Counted from the stretch's first letter, positions 51,567 through 63,833 are shown. The stretch is DNA of 64,000 bases from Rotaria macrura (GCA_900239685.1 OENT01000348.1:62001-126000), one strand, 5' to 3'. Program-made: numbers and translations. Notes: generated by a model not told the origin, from the letters alone.

Positions 51567-54500
51567 TGTTCTGATCGAAGATATGTGTATGAATAAATAT
51601 TGATGATCCTTTTTTCATAGGACAACTTGCGTGATACTGAATCAGGATAAAAATTGTTAGAATACATTTCTGATACTAATTATTTTAAAATTTGAATAAA
51701 GAAACTATTGCAGTAGACTTACAGATGACTCGTAAACAATTGATTATTATTATTTTCTTTTTGTCGAACAAAAAATAAATTGATCGATCAGGAAGAAAGT
51801 CGACTTCTTTTTTTCAAATAAATTTTTCTTTTGTTAGTGTATATGTTCATCAAGTCGAACGCAAAACACTGAATTATTCTGAAATTTTTTTCAACACGTC
51901 TGATACTGTGATTTAAAAGACAATGTCTTGAAATAAATAGATACCTAGCGATATATTTGGATATAATTTGAGCAGCTATGGTTAGTAAAACTGACTTGTT
52001 TCATGAAGATTTTCCATTATGCTGTTCAATGTAGCATTTGATGCTAAACAAACGATCGACAAAGTTCATATATTGATGATTCTGACTTGAAAAAGTAGAA
52101 TAATATTAATTTAATTTAAAAAAGAAAGATGCATAGTCCACTCAAGATCATAGAATCGAGTAAATTATGTTGGGTTTAACTATTCATTACATTGCAACCG
52201 TGTAAAAACGGATGACTTTCCCACTTGACTTTTTTCTATGCCAAAGAGAGACATTGATTGCAATTCGAACTTCTGAAACTCTTTTGGTGGGCTGAACATG
52301 CGTTTGAATCTTTTTGATTCGATTTGTTTAAACATTGTTTTTTTTGTCTGTACAAATCACACTTGATTTGTCCAAGTCTATTAAATCTTTGGTTCGACTC
52401 ACAAAGAAACTGTATGTTATTCTGTATTTCTCTTTACTACCGATAATGTTACGATGTAAAGTGATAGTTGAGTTCATCGTAGAACTATTGTTCAAGAATT
52501 CTGCCTTCGTAACATAACATTATTTTTGAACAATAAGTTCAACAACAATAACAATTGACAAATACTGCAGTTCACTGTAGAAGTTCGTTTACATTTTCAG
52601 TTTAATCGAAAGTTTATTGATGATAAATTTTTGTCATTGTTTCATGTTTTACAAGAAAACGCTCTATCAATATCGTGAGTACGTCGTGAATTAAAAAATT
52701 CGATAACAAATATGCACGAAACTCAGGTAATATAACCTATAGTTTTTCGACTATTTTCAATTATTTTCATAGCTAATTTTAGTATTTACAACACAGGTGA
52801 CTTTTCTAGAAAAAATTTTAGTAGCATTACTTTAATAATTAGAATGTGACTGTTCCGTTTATTTTACTGAGATAGTCATAAATATTAACCAATCTTATAT
52901 CAAGTTATCTTCTTTTGAATCGATTGTGGAATAATTTGAGAATATCTTTTTCAGATATTCAAGATCTGTTCGGTTTTCTGAGAATTGGTTTTCAGTTAAA
53001 AGTCAATATAATCCAATACTAGACATATTCATGAAAACCTATCAACTCGTGATTGCTGATTTCGATCTGAATGTTGATAGTGAATTTGAATTGTGTTGGG
53101 TGTACATCTGCCAAGAGTAGAAATTTCCAGATTTATTCTGTCGCATTGAATTTCTTCTGTGACTCGTTGCTATCAACTATTTAAGCATCTCGCATAAGAA
53201 AACATTATCGTACATTGTTGAAAAGTAATTGGATTTATGAATATTCAAATTGAGCAAGTTACATCATGCAGATCATCGATTTTCATTCCTTGACAACTAG
53301 AATATTATCATGTGCTATGAAACTTTTCATATTATAATAAGATGCATGAACCAATAGAATTTGTCGATTATGTTTATTTTATCTTGGTAACAAGTGTCTC
53401 ATAACGAATGACTGACTTTTGTTTTTATTTTATTCTATCATTGAACACACTTATTTTTGTAACTTTTCCATCTATAGTAAAATTGACTTTGATTGTAATA
53501 AAAATTTTTAATGTAACTTGCAAAGCGTTTCATGCTGCATCGAATGGTATATTTGTTTTTACAATAAGCATATTAGAAGATAAAATAGGCTCTGCATAAT
53601 GAATGTTATGACTGAAAATTCTTGTGAGTAACAAATGAGTGCAACCAATTAAACAGTAGAAAAAATTTAACTGTCTCATATATGCCGTCTGAGGAAGGTT
53701 TTTAACTGCTCAAGAAGAAAACATTACTTCTGTTTAATTCTGACACGAGCACGATAATAGTGTAAAATCAGTATTTTCATGATTGGTTTGTATCGATCGT
53801 AAAGACATTGACTACGTTTGAATGATTTGAACAATTGTCATGCGAATATAATTTGTTCTTAATTATTACCAATGAAAAATCTTTCAACAAACGAGATAAG
53901 TAAAAATTTTCAACCAAGTCGAAAAAATCACGTTAACTAAATTATTATATCTAATTGATGGTTTACTGAATAGATCTATGGATTTACTTAAGGAGAATAA
54001 TGCCTCTGGTAAGTACTGTGATCATTTGAGGAGCGAGAAAATTCATCATGATCGTGCTACCATGTTTCACTTTATGTTCCACTTCAAGATTTTGATGAAA
54101 CCATCAGCAAAAATTATATTTAGATTTTTAAATTCTCTTAATAAAACCTTCAAAAACAAACGGCAAACGACTCGTCTATGTACAGATTTTTCAAAAATTA
54201 GTAATGTAAAATCATTTCTTACATGATGGGCAATATCTGTTTCAATTGTTCATTATATTACATTGGCGAATGTCGTTAGAGATTGAAATCAGTATCCAAA
54301 GAACTGTACCACCATTTATTTAAAAATGTTGCATGTTATGTTTATGTTGAATATATAACATTGATTAACTCAATCAATAATCGATCATAAACTGCTTTCG
54401 TGTGAAAATTAACGTAGATCCAATGTTTATAAAAAATTCTGAAACAGTTTACCGATACTTACTTATGAATTGTACATCAATAATAGCTCATGAAAATGCA

Positions 54501-54745
54501 TGAACTATGTCATAGTCATTCTGTCGTCTTAGATATGCATTCATTCGGCAAAGGTTGTGCCCTCAAGTTTTGAAGTAAAATTTGAATTTTCTACATGTTT
54601 TAAATTTACAATCACTCTCCTGAGAATATACAGAATCAAAAGATTAAATTGAATTTCCTAAAAATAGAAATCGAACATTTCACACAAAGCAGCCATGACA
54701 AAATAAGTTTTCATCGATTGAAAATGGAATTCTTTTTGCGAAGTT
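51567..54745. other. Intergenic, nothing recognised
   Basis: About 3.2 kb between the LRR membrane gene and the LRRC51 stop (convergent). AT-rich; open frames up to 82 residues show no domain or splice context. Confidence 0.5.
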
Positions 54746-55476
54746 TTATTTTATAATTGCTGGTGACAATTTTTTATTCATTTTTTGCCATATTTCAGTT
54801 GTTGTCAAATCACGTTTACTAACAGTTGTCCAATTGAAACTTCGTAAACAGGGTAATATACACAAGACATACAGTCGAAGATACGGTACAGTATCTTGAA
54901 TAGGATTACCTTGTAATGTTAAATATTTCAATCCTTTTAATGAAGACAACTTTTGAAGTTCTCTCACGTCAGCGATAAGATTTTTATGAAAATGAAAATG
55001 TGAAAGCAATGGAAATTGTTCGATAGCCTAGAGGATAAAAAACATTATTCTCCATCTGTTTATGTAAGAGAGTAACCATATATTACTTACAATAGGAATT
55101 TCTATAAATGCATTAAACGATAAATCTATGAATGAAAGAGCATGTGGATTTATAAATTTTCTTTGTACGACACTCGGCAGTGTTTCCAAAGAACCGTTTA
55201 GCTGATTATGACTTAAATTTATGCCATACGAATGATATTGATCACCTTCTTTAATTACGTCCGGTGCACCGGATGCTACACGTGGTCGATTCGAAATCGC
55301 ATCTAAATCATTTCAAAATATAAACGAAAGAACGAAAAGATTTTATAAAGAGTCAAACCCTCAAGTTTATTTGCATTATGAAAGGAATAATCAAGTAGAG
55401 GATAAAATTCTGTTGAATCATCAATACGTTTCTGAATAGTTGATAAATGTTGCTTTAGGCTTGATAACGATTTCAT
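54746..55476 (-). CDS. LRRC51: LRRC51-like leucine-rich repeat protein
   Basis: Three exons (55359-55476, 55091-55302, 54746-55027) join in phase to 203 residues, close to human LRRC51 (192). The N-terminal exon contains LLDYSF, as in the human protein. LRR segments are INLSHNQLNGS, ALSFIDLSFNAFIEIP, FPLLSHFHFHKNLI and GLKYLTLQGNPI. The C-terminal cap (YVLCILPCLRSFNW, VSKRDLTTTEIWQKMN) matches human YVLCTLSRITTFDF and VTKADRTTAEVWKRMN almost residue for residue. LRRC51 is a small cytosolic LRR protein linked with ciliated cells; its exact role is not established. The start lies 260 bp from the CCDC66 start, head to head. Introns are 56-63 bp. Confidence 0.9.
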
Positions 55477-55736
55477 ATTTTAATAAATGATTATCGATTA
55501 TTTCTATCGATTACTGCACGTTGCTAAGCAATGACATACTTATGCATTGAAACATGCATTGAAGAAAGGTCGCTGTTAAGCAATTAGATTCAATGTTCAT
55601 GAATTATGACAGAATGAAAGACAAAAAAAAACACATGCATGCATATTAACAAATAATCAACAAAAAGAATTATATTAATATTTATGTATAGATAGATGTA
55701 GTTGTTTTTATTCAATTGATCGAATAAAATAAACCG
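55477..55736. promoter_or_regulatory. Bidirectional promoter of LRRC51 and CCDC66 with X-box-like sites
   Basis: The 260 bp between the two ATGs contain GTTGCTAAGCAATGAC at 55520-55535, an imperfect palindrome close to the RFX-factor X-box (GTTGCC/T, short spacer, RGNAAC). A weaker relative, TCGCTGTTAAGCAATT, lies at 55570-55585. RFX factors drive ciliary genes in animals and both flanking genes belong to ciliary or centrosomal families. Binding is inferred. Confidence 0.45.
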
Positions 55737-58700
55737 ATGGCTACGGCAACTGCTATTAAATCAGGACCTACTGGTATTTAACAATGATAATGAACACTTT
55801 CCATTTATTGATGAGGTTTGCTTTTCTTTTTTTGTCTACAGAAGTCGACAGAATGCAATTTCGTACACAAATGGTTAACGGAAAACCACAAATCTATTTT
55901 GATGCTCTTGGTTTGTTCATTTTTCATGTCGTTTTGTTTTATTTTACATTTAATAATAAATTTTTCTAGATGAATCTCCAATAAATTCAAGATCAAACCG
56001 GAATAGTCAAGCTATCAATGCAAATCGACCTGTTGAACAGCCAAAGCCTAAACCTAGTAGTCAAAAATCTCTTTCGAAAAATTCATCAAATAAGCAAACG
56101 AAGAAAAAGAACAAAGTTACTTTTAGTGAAAACAATACAATGGCTGCCGCAGGTGTGTATATGACAATGGATGAAATATCAGAACTTGTCAAAGAGCCTA
56201 TTCGCACACGACGTACGTTACTTCACAATAATCGTGCATGACTCACAAAATTATTTTTCGTTAAGCTATCTCTGATCGGGAAAGATTTCTTAGACGACCA
56301 TAAGTTTCAAAAACTAAAAATATAGACGAAAATCGGCAGTGGATAATGAACATTGCTATCACCTAAAAGTCTTCATTCCTCTGGATCTGCAAATCATGAA
56401 CTTCTGCTCGTAAATTTAAACCACTCAACATACGATAAATTCATTTCTACTAGGAGAGAACATTTGTTTGTTTCACTGCCGTTTTTTTCCAATTTTCTCT
56501 TCACCGTGAGCAGTGAACGAAATGTAGATAGTTATTTTGCAGAATCCTTCCATATAAATATTTTATATTCACGTGATTTCTATTGTTATATTTATTTTGA
56601 CTTAGATTTCAAAGACATTATCTGCTATATCACAACAAGCAATAAGGAATGAATTCAATTACTTCATTTTGCAACTATTTCGTAAGGTGGATATCATTCC
56701 AAAAGCTGAGCATGTTCTTAGTGCATGTTGAATAATACAAAACCTGTTCTAATTTAAAAATGATAAAAATCTTTACTGATTGTTCAAAATATTTCTCTAT
56801 AATATGACTAAATCGACAGTTGATATGTTTTTTTGTTAATACTTTGTGAATTAATTTGAACTTCGCCTATTCTGGAAGTCTTTTATGAATGATAGGAAAG
56901 CTGCTCAAGAAAGTGTTAAAGGTAAAAGACAAAAATAGACTTCAACACTTTTGTATTTTCTAAACTTAAATTATCAGTTCAAAATAATGCCACGATAGAG
57001 AGTAGAGGTATTTTTTTATTTTCGATAAAAATCATTCTGTTAATTGTTATGTACATTCATTAGAATCTTTACGCCCATCTCAACAACAGGAGCCAGCACA
57101 GCAACAGCAAATCAATGAAGTACAATCTATATCTGTAATGCCTAGATTAGATATTGCACCACAGTCAAGATCACTACCACCACCGTTAGCTCAAATTTCA
57201 CCACGAGAAGAAGCACTATGTATGATGGCTGACAAAAAACGTCAAAAATGGATGCGTGAAAAAGGTTCGATTCGTTTGTTTGAAACTAAATCTAAACAAT
57301 TTAACATACTACTTTAGCTGAAATGGATCGCATGAAACTTGAAGTTGAATATGATCAACTTAAACATCAATTATCTCCGATTCATCAGAAAGCTTCCACA
57401 TCCCCTGGTATCGTGAATATAAATATCATTGAAGCAAGAAATTTATCTTTGTGAGTTTTGCTTTTCGTAGAACGATCAGGATTTCCGATGGACTACTCAT
57501 CAACGAATAAACCACCGCTTCCACCTACAGTCAAACAAAACGATAATGATACAGTTAAAACACGATTGATGGAAAAGAAACAGCAGCAGTGGAAACAAGA
57601 AAACGGTAGATTCTAATTATCGCAGATAAAATCGTTTCATAAGAAAATTTCATTTTAGCTGAAAAAGCACCTGCTTGGAATCCTTTTGGACGTCCAGGTG
57701 CTGGTGCACCTATGAATAACGAAATTCAACAAAAGCCTTCAGTCTGTTTCCGATCTGATCAATGAGTTTATCCTTTTTTTTCTATTATAGCAAATGCCTT
57801 CCAATACTATTACATCATATCGATCGCCAGATGCATCTGCTGTGCCATCCACGATCGTTCTCAACGATCAAACGCATGTACCGGCTGCTATGCGTACGAA
57901 TCTATTATTTGGTGATGTTCGTTTTGAAGATGATGTTAAAACAGCTAAAGAATTGGAACGACGACAATGGTTAGAAGATTTACAAAAGCAAATCGAAGAA
58001 AATAAACGTAAAAAATTCAAAGAACAAGAAACAGAACGTCGACAAGATTTCCTACAAGAAAACATTCAACCGCTTATACAAGAAGCTGCGAATCGGCATA
58101 CACAAGAAAAAGATACATCACCAACAGCATCTAGTACTGCATTAGTAACAAATAATAACAATAATAGCGATACAACACAAAATCCAACGAAAAATTCGAC
58201 GAAATCAAGACGACACGATTCAATAGTACAACAAACATATGATAAAATAGTTGAAGCAACTGAATTAGCTAAATATGAGAAAAAAGCACAATTAATTGAA
58301 AAACTTAAGCGTAATGGACACAAAACTGATCTATTAGCAAAAACATTGCCAGGTTACCAAAACGAAAAGAAAATCTCATACATTAAGTAACATTCGTTTG
58401 ATTTATAATCTTTCTTTTCTTCGATAGCTGTGAAAGAATCAGTGCAAACATCAACAAATACAATTCATGAAAAGAAAACAGATACATCACCGAAAAAGAG
58501 TACATCAGTGAAAATAGAACCATTACATTTACATGTCGGTAATGATAATCAACAATCCAATCGAGCAAATGATGCTCGACGAGATGAAGCTGTTAATACA
58601 GTTAATTCAACATTTCGAAGGTAAATCGTTTTCGTTTGTTAAATTTTCTTCTCTTTACATTTTCAAGTCTTGCAATTTAGTGATAACAGTGTTCAAACAG

Positions 58701-59735
58701 ATATTCAAATGCCACCACAGAAACAAATTTTTACGTTCACTCGTGAAGAATCTGATCTGCCACCTCAAGTTCCGAATCATCTTCTTCGCAATGCAAAACA
58801 AAACAAAAAAAATGTTCGCATACGTTCACTAGAAGATACTAATCGACATCAACGACGTTCATCGGCAACAACGATGAATTCCAATAATAATGTCAATGAT
58901 GATGGTATGATGTCTCAGATAGGTACACAACGTAGTAATTATGGTCCTGCGGATCTTGTTCATCGACCTTTGTGGAATTATCGTAATCCTGAACATCGTG
59001 AATACGTACCGAATTCAAAACGTGATCCACATTATGAAAAACGGCATCGTCCTAAAAATAGTGAACAAGAAAATACGCAACGTATGGATGATGTACAACA
59101 AAAAGTAGCTTACAATCGTTGGAATAGCGATAGTGAACTACAGCATGAACGTAAAGAAAGAAAGTTCATTCCTGCTAATCGAACACGCTCAACAGTTTTA
59201 AAATATAATATGAATAAAAATGAACGTCGTGCGACTATTCCACGAGGCAAAGTATCACAAGAAGCATTTCTTATAACAAAAACAGATGACGAAGCAAATT
59301 ATAATAATTTATCATCATTAGATAAGTACGAACATTTTATACCATATACAAGAACGGATGATGTACTTGACCCATCAAAAGCCTTTTCACCTTTACCACC
59401 GTCAAGAGAAACATCAGCTCATACACAACAAATAATAGTATGTATAAAGAAAGCAAATAGAAACAATATGCTATAGATGAATCTTGTTCGATAGACTACC
59501 ATGAATGATGATCATCCTCGACGGCAAAATGCAAGTGTACAACCGCCACCTTACCATGTGCCTCCATCGCGACAAGAACATATTCTTCAACAATTAACTG
59601 CTATTAAAGAAGTTCGTCTAAATCATTTGTTTTCAGAGCACTAAAGTTTCATGACTTTTACTTGTCTTGTTACTTTAGAATTTAGTTCGCCGACAGCAAG
59701 AAGTTGCAACGTCGATGAATGCTATACCTGTTTAA
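55737..59735 (+). CDS. CCDC66: CCDC66-like centrosomal/ciliary coiled-coil protein
   Basis: CCDC66 is a microtubule-binding protein of centriolar satellites, centrosome and cilium. Thirteen exons join in phase to 857 residues: 55737-55773, 55842-55910, 55970-56216, 56896-56921, 57064-57264, 57318-57407, 57471-57605, 57659-57741, 57791-58352, 58428-58620, 58681-59437, 59495-59611 and 59679-59735. Matches to human CCDC66 occur in order: MTMDEISELVKE; the core coil TAKELERRQWLEDLQKQIEE (from about residue 347); a segment EATELAKYEKKAQLIEKLKR followed by NGHKTDLL; SVQTD (about 551); RPLWNYRNPEHREYVP; HFIPYTRTDDVLDP (about 765); and C-terminal RQEHILQQLTAIKENLVRRQ. Exon 4 is a 26-nt microexon chosen because it restores phase to KAAQESVKESLRP; skipping it requires a different donor. 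The middle is Asn/Thr/Gln-rich low complexity. Confidence 0.9.
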
Positions 59736-61728
59736 TAACCATGAAAACTTACTTCGCCAAGCGACTTTTAAACATCGATCATAAATATCGTTCTCTCATG
59801 AGTTTGTTTTTCTTACTATCTTGTGGTTTTTTTCTCTTTGTGTGTGTGTTTATGTAACATTTTAATTTATATATGAATATATACATTTGATAAAAGCATT
59901 TGACCGAAATCAAATATACGAAGGAATATCAACGTCAAATAGCTTACTTAACGATAATGTCATACGTCTTATCTATTTGTTACTCTGTAGCATGAGATAT
60001 TTTTCTTGGTAGCATGCCAAACACACTTATAGATAATGATGGAGACAAACTTAATCAAAGAAAAATTGATATCGAAGTTGTAAAGATCTTTGAAATCGTT
60101 TATTGTTATATAATTTTTTTCTTCTATATTCCTGTCCTTCAAATGATTAGAATATCAGTGGTGAATCAGATGTTGTCAATTGTTCTGCAAGATCATAAAA
60201 GAAAGTAATATTTAACAAGTAAAAATGGAGTATCGAAATTGAACTTTTGTATTTTCTTGTTATGGAATCAGTGTACCATGATTTTTCTAACATTTTCGGG
60301 GTATCCATTTCTAAAACCTTAGACCCATTTATAAATTTTATTTTGCGATAACTGATGACCTCAATAGGTCCTAACAGTATATGTAGGGGGTCAAAAAAGT
60401 AGTTTAGTGTGAGGGATAAAGAACGCAATAAGGAGAAATATTGGATGACGCGATACATGTGATGAATAGGATATCTAACTAACTAATGCACATAGTACAT
60501 TTAAACCTATAGGAAAAAATGAAGTGAGGTCCGTGAAAAGACCGCAGAAAGACGCCTCAGAAAGAAGAAAAACATAAAGAGCATAAAGTAAACAAAAAGA
60601 TACAGACTTAAAGAGAAACTTAACAGAAGGAAAAGCTTAACAAAAGAAGACTAACTAAACAAGTGAAAAAAGAATAAAGAAGAACACCACCGAGAGGAAG
60701 AAGGAAGATCAACCCAAACCAGAGATGCCAACAGGCAACTTTTTTTCTGGCTGACCTGGCCTGCTCTAGTCTAATTCAGCCTGGGGGTCAGAACGCTGTG
60801 GACTGGCTGGCTTCTTGGCTGGGCCTGGCCTGCAGGCGAAATCAGGCTAAGTGATATTTCCGATTTTTCAAATTGATGCATAATGTCAGTTTCAATAATT
60901 TAAATTATTCTCATGAAGATAACAAATAGCCAGTTCTTACACAAAATAGGAAATTAAAACTAAGAGACAATCATGATAAATATTTTTCATAAGAGAAAAA
61001 CTTGAACTACTGAGATTTTTCCATAATGTCATCAGTTTTCCACATAGCCGAAAGATATTTTAACACAATAATAAAAACAATATATGCTTATAGGAACACG
61101 ATCGATAGTTAATAGAATCTAATGTTTCAAGATGGTTACTGAAGAAATCAATATAATTTCTCAGACAGGGCAACGCTGTTCGCCTGGCCTGGACCAGGCT
61201 GGATATATTGGCTGGGCGGATCAAGCCAGATCGGCAGCTCTGACCCAAGCGGGCCTGTGCACATTACACCAAAGGAGACATCAAATCAACCATGCAGATG
61301 TTCGCACAGATATGTGCTTACAGGTAAAGGAGAAGTGAGGAAAGAAAGAGAGACAGTGGAAAACGTGAAGTGAAGTAAAATTTAGGGAGAAGGTGAATAT
61401 AGAGAAACGAAATTCGAAAGTATTTGGAAACTCCACTAACAGCATGATTTCATCAGTTTCATCGACTGGGATCGATTCATCAGGGGGAGTATTCGAGCAC
61501 CTATTGAGGATTCTCTCGAGCAGGGGCATGGGCGACGCATCAGCGAAACAAATGGTAGCAATTGCTTCCCCTAAAAACAATTTAGGGAAGCAATAGAAAT
61601 TTATTGCTTCCCCCGAAATTCCCCTATTTCAGTACTTGCTTGAAGATCTGGTAGGTATGGCAGACATGGGCAGTGCAAACTGGGATTTTTTTTGGCGAAG
61701 CAATAAATTTTTTAATTGATATTATCAA
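59736..61728. other. Intergenic with purine-rich tract and GC-rich GCCTGG islands
   Basis: 59736-60500 is AT-rich with no gene. About 60530-60720 is strongly purine-rich on the plus strand. 60728-60852 and 61148-61262 are GC-rich islands dense in GCCTGG/CCAGGC words, unlike anything earlier in the window. Open frames here contain no recognisable domain. The texture suggests old mobile-element debris. Confidence 0.5.
61561..61594. repeat. Palindrome with ATTGCTTCCC / GGGAAGCAAT ends
   Basis: ATTGCTTCCCCTAAA pairs with TTTAGGGAAGCAAT across a 5-nt loop, with one base missing. A further ATTGCTTCCCCC follows at about 61603. The same end sequence recurs in the palindrome at 61697-61748. Confidence 0.7.
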
Positions 61729-61748
61729 TTAAAAAAATGTATTGCTTC
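61697..61748. repeat. Palindrome with GAAGCAAT / ATTGCTTC ends and AT-rich arms
   Basis: GAAGCAATAAATTTTTTAAT pairs with the facing ATTAAAAAAATGTATTGCTT around TGATATTATCA, giving arms of about 25 nt with one or two mismatches. It shares its terminal octamer with the palindrome at 61561-61594 and may be a tiny hairpin element. Confidence 0.7.
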
Positions 61749-61787
61749 CCCTGAAATCATCAGTTTGCGCCGCTGGTGAGCACGGGA

Positions 61788-61801
61788 GGGGGGGGGGGGG
61801 G
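61788..61801. repeat. Mononucleotide run of 14 G
   Basis: Fourteen consecutive G on the plus strand, within the frame that extends the LINE fragment. It may be a sequencing-sensitive tract. Confidence 0.9.
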
Positions 61802-61802
61802 T

Positions 61803-62545
61803 ATTCTGTAAATCTTTTTGAGTGAAAAACTCCTTTAATATTTGTTTTTCCTTGAGTCCAGATTTCTCTATGTGTATTTAAGTTGGTCTGCTCTAACAGA
61901 AGTTCGCCTTCAATAGAGTCGGAGAGAGCGACTAAGTACTTATCCCAATAATTACGGCATCGATCTTCAAGGAATGGTTCATTAGCAATGAAAGAGAAGA
62001 AAGAGTCTGACCAGTGTTGGCAGCCGAGAACTCTTTTCAAACATGTATAGTAGAAATGGTTGAGGTCTTGTTGTTGTTTTGAAGAAAAGAGGGGGAATAG
62101 AGGGAAAATCCAAGTGAATAGGGGAAGGACAAATGATTGAAATAAAGTTTTGCGTAAAATAGGGGATGTAGTGCCTGAGATCCGGGTACGATTAATCATT
62201 CCTATACGTTGACGAATTTTTTGCATTGAGTTATCAATAAGGGTGCCGAAACCTAGCTTTGGAGTGATCCAATAACCGAGATATTTGAATATTTTCGCCC
62301 ATTGGATTTTATTTTCACCCACAAAGATGTCGAATTTTGGAGAACCAATAGCTCGAGCTGACCATAGTCCTTCAGTTTTATCGTAGTTGATAGGTTGCGA
62401 GGTTAGGATTGAGTAGAATTCAAGATTTTCAAAAAATAGTTTTAGCTTTCGTTCGAGATCAATACATTGGGAAGTGAATTTAGAACCCATACTACCTGCT
62501 AGGATAGCTGTACGATCATCGGAAAAAAATGGGCTCATGCAGCCA
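61803..62545 (-). mobile_element. 5'-truncated non-LTR retrotransposon (LINE), reverse transcriptase C-terminal part
   Basis: An open frame of 297 residues runs on the minus strand from 62622 to 61729. Its middle is the palm end, thumb and connecting region of a LINE reverse transcriptase: SPFFSDDRTAILAGS (equivalent of the YADD active box), INYDKTEGLWSARAIGSP (INxxKT-type motif), KYLGYWITPKLGFGTLI, and a helical RTRISGTTSPILRKTLFQS with a CLKRVLGC segment. Fingers, the first palm motifs and the endonuclease are missing. SP and SDD lie only a few residues apart where a full enzyme has tens, so there is also an internal deletion or truncation point. Boundaries are approximate: the right end abuts GGATCCGAC-type repeats and the left end the G14 run. 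The lack of stops suggests a fairly young insertion. It cannot encode an active enzyme. Confidence 0.8.
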
Positions 62546-62559
62546 CCTAAAATATCACC

Positions 62560-62760
62560 CATATGTGGGTGATTAAACCCAACGTTAGATCCGATCGATT
62601 CCAATTGGATCCGACCATCCAACAGAATCCGATCGGATTGTGGGTTGAGGAATCAGTATCGGATCCGACAGTCGGATTCCTACGAACATCTTATAAAATC
62701 CTTATGTAAGAGCCGGTAGGAAATGCGACAGTTGGATTCCAACGCGAATCCGATAGTTTT
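62560..62760. repeat. Region of GGATCCGAC / TCGGATTCC short repeats
   Basis: Short words GGATCCGAC, CCGATCGG, AATCCGAT and TCGGATTCC recur in both orientations over about 200 bp. A block reading GGTAGGAAATGCGACAGTTG here resembles ATAGGAAATACGAGAATCGG at about 63810-63829 in the same direction. Confidence 0.55.
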
Positions 62761-62761
62761 C

Positions 62762-63800
62762 AAATCAGAGTTCCTATTGGGATGGTACAATCCCATTCCG
62801 TCCCATGGGACGTGTTGAGACGAAGCATGGATCCATGGGATGGGATGAAAGATTTGTCCCATGGGACGATTATATGGATTTTTCGATTGCGATATTTTTG
62901 GTATAAAAGATGATGTTCGTAGACATTGACGAGAATCAATCTCATTTTTCGTTCTTGTTTTCTATTGAGGGTTGTTCTGCGATCATGTATCCATTCCCGG
63001 ATCGTCATGATGAGTCCTTTATGATAAACGTCTCATGAATTTCCAGTAATGTTTAGAATTCAAAAAAGAAAGAAAATTTGGAAGTTTCGGAAATTCCAAG
63101 CCTTTGGGTTTTGACTCGTTCAGCGCTCCCAAAAATTATCTAATACCCGAGATTTCTGAAAATTACATTATCTCTTAAAGTTTTAGTTTCACTACTGTGT
63201 ATTAATAGCGTCGACGGAAGCTTGAAATTTTGATAATTTCCTTTTTCGAGAATCTAAATATACCTCTGAATCTCATAAAGAAAATATGATTTCATTTTTT
63301 TTGCTGAGTCTCACTATGTACTTATATAGCTTCAGAACAGTTCCTTGGCGAAAAATTGCGACTTCAAATATCCTTGAATGTTGTGACGAATCAGAAAGAC
63401 AGGAAATTAAGTAGAAAAATGTCGACGTCCTTTTAAGAATAATGTGGTTCTGAAGCATCATTGTTGTGCTAGTTACTTTTTTAGTGTTGTCGAGGATATA
63501 AGGAAATTAACCTAATTTTTCTTCTACTTGTTAAAATAGATTGTATTTGAAAAGTGAAAAAATAGAAGAGTATTCAGCAATATGAAAATTTTGTAATATA
63601 TTGATACAAGACAGAATTTTATATTGCATGAAAATCCCACGGGACAAGATGAGATGGGATGGGATGACTTTCAAATCCCATGGAATGCGATGGGCCGATT
63701 CTTAAATCGATGGGATGGAATGGGACGGATGAAGAAAATTTGACCCATGGGTCGAATTTCTCGTCTCATCCCATCCCATTTGGAGCTCTGATTCAAATGT
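62762..63800. mobile_element. Candidate element with imperfect inverted TCCCATGGGA-rich arms
   Basis: Left arm about 62762-62870 begins CAAATCAGAGTTCC then TTGGGATGG and contains TCCCATGGGAC twice. Right arm about 63634-63800, read on the other strand, begins TTGAATCAGAGCTCC then ATGGGATGGGATG and contains CCCATGGG and CCCATCCCAT blocks. The arms enclose about 760 bp of AT-rich sequence without a recognisable gene. This resembles a foldback-type or degenerate inverted-repeat element. Arms are diverged, so boundaries are approximate. Confidence 0.5.
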
Positions 63801-63833
63801 ATGAACTGATAGGAAATACGAGAATCGGATTTC

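Noticed and set aside
52385..52410. TGGTTCGACTC, second tRNA-like word with CTTTG/CAAAG arms
   Set aside because: The loop would be 10 nt rather than 7 and no other tRNA arms are present.
60147..60458. 103-codon minus-strand frame near 60.3 kb
   Set aside because: No recognised domain or signal peptide, AT-driven composition and no partner exons.
61132..61338. 68-codon frame through the GC-rich GCCTGG island
   Set aside because: It is produced by the repeat words; no family match and overlapping frames on the other strand are equally open.
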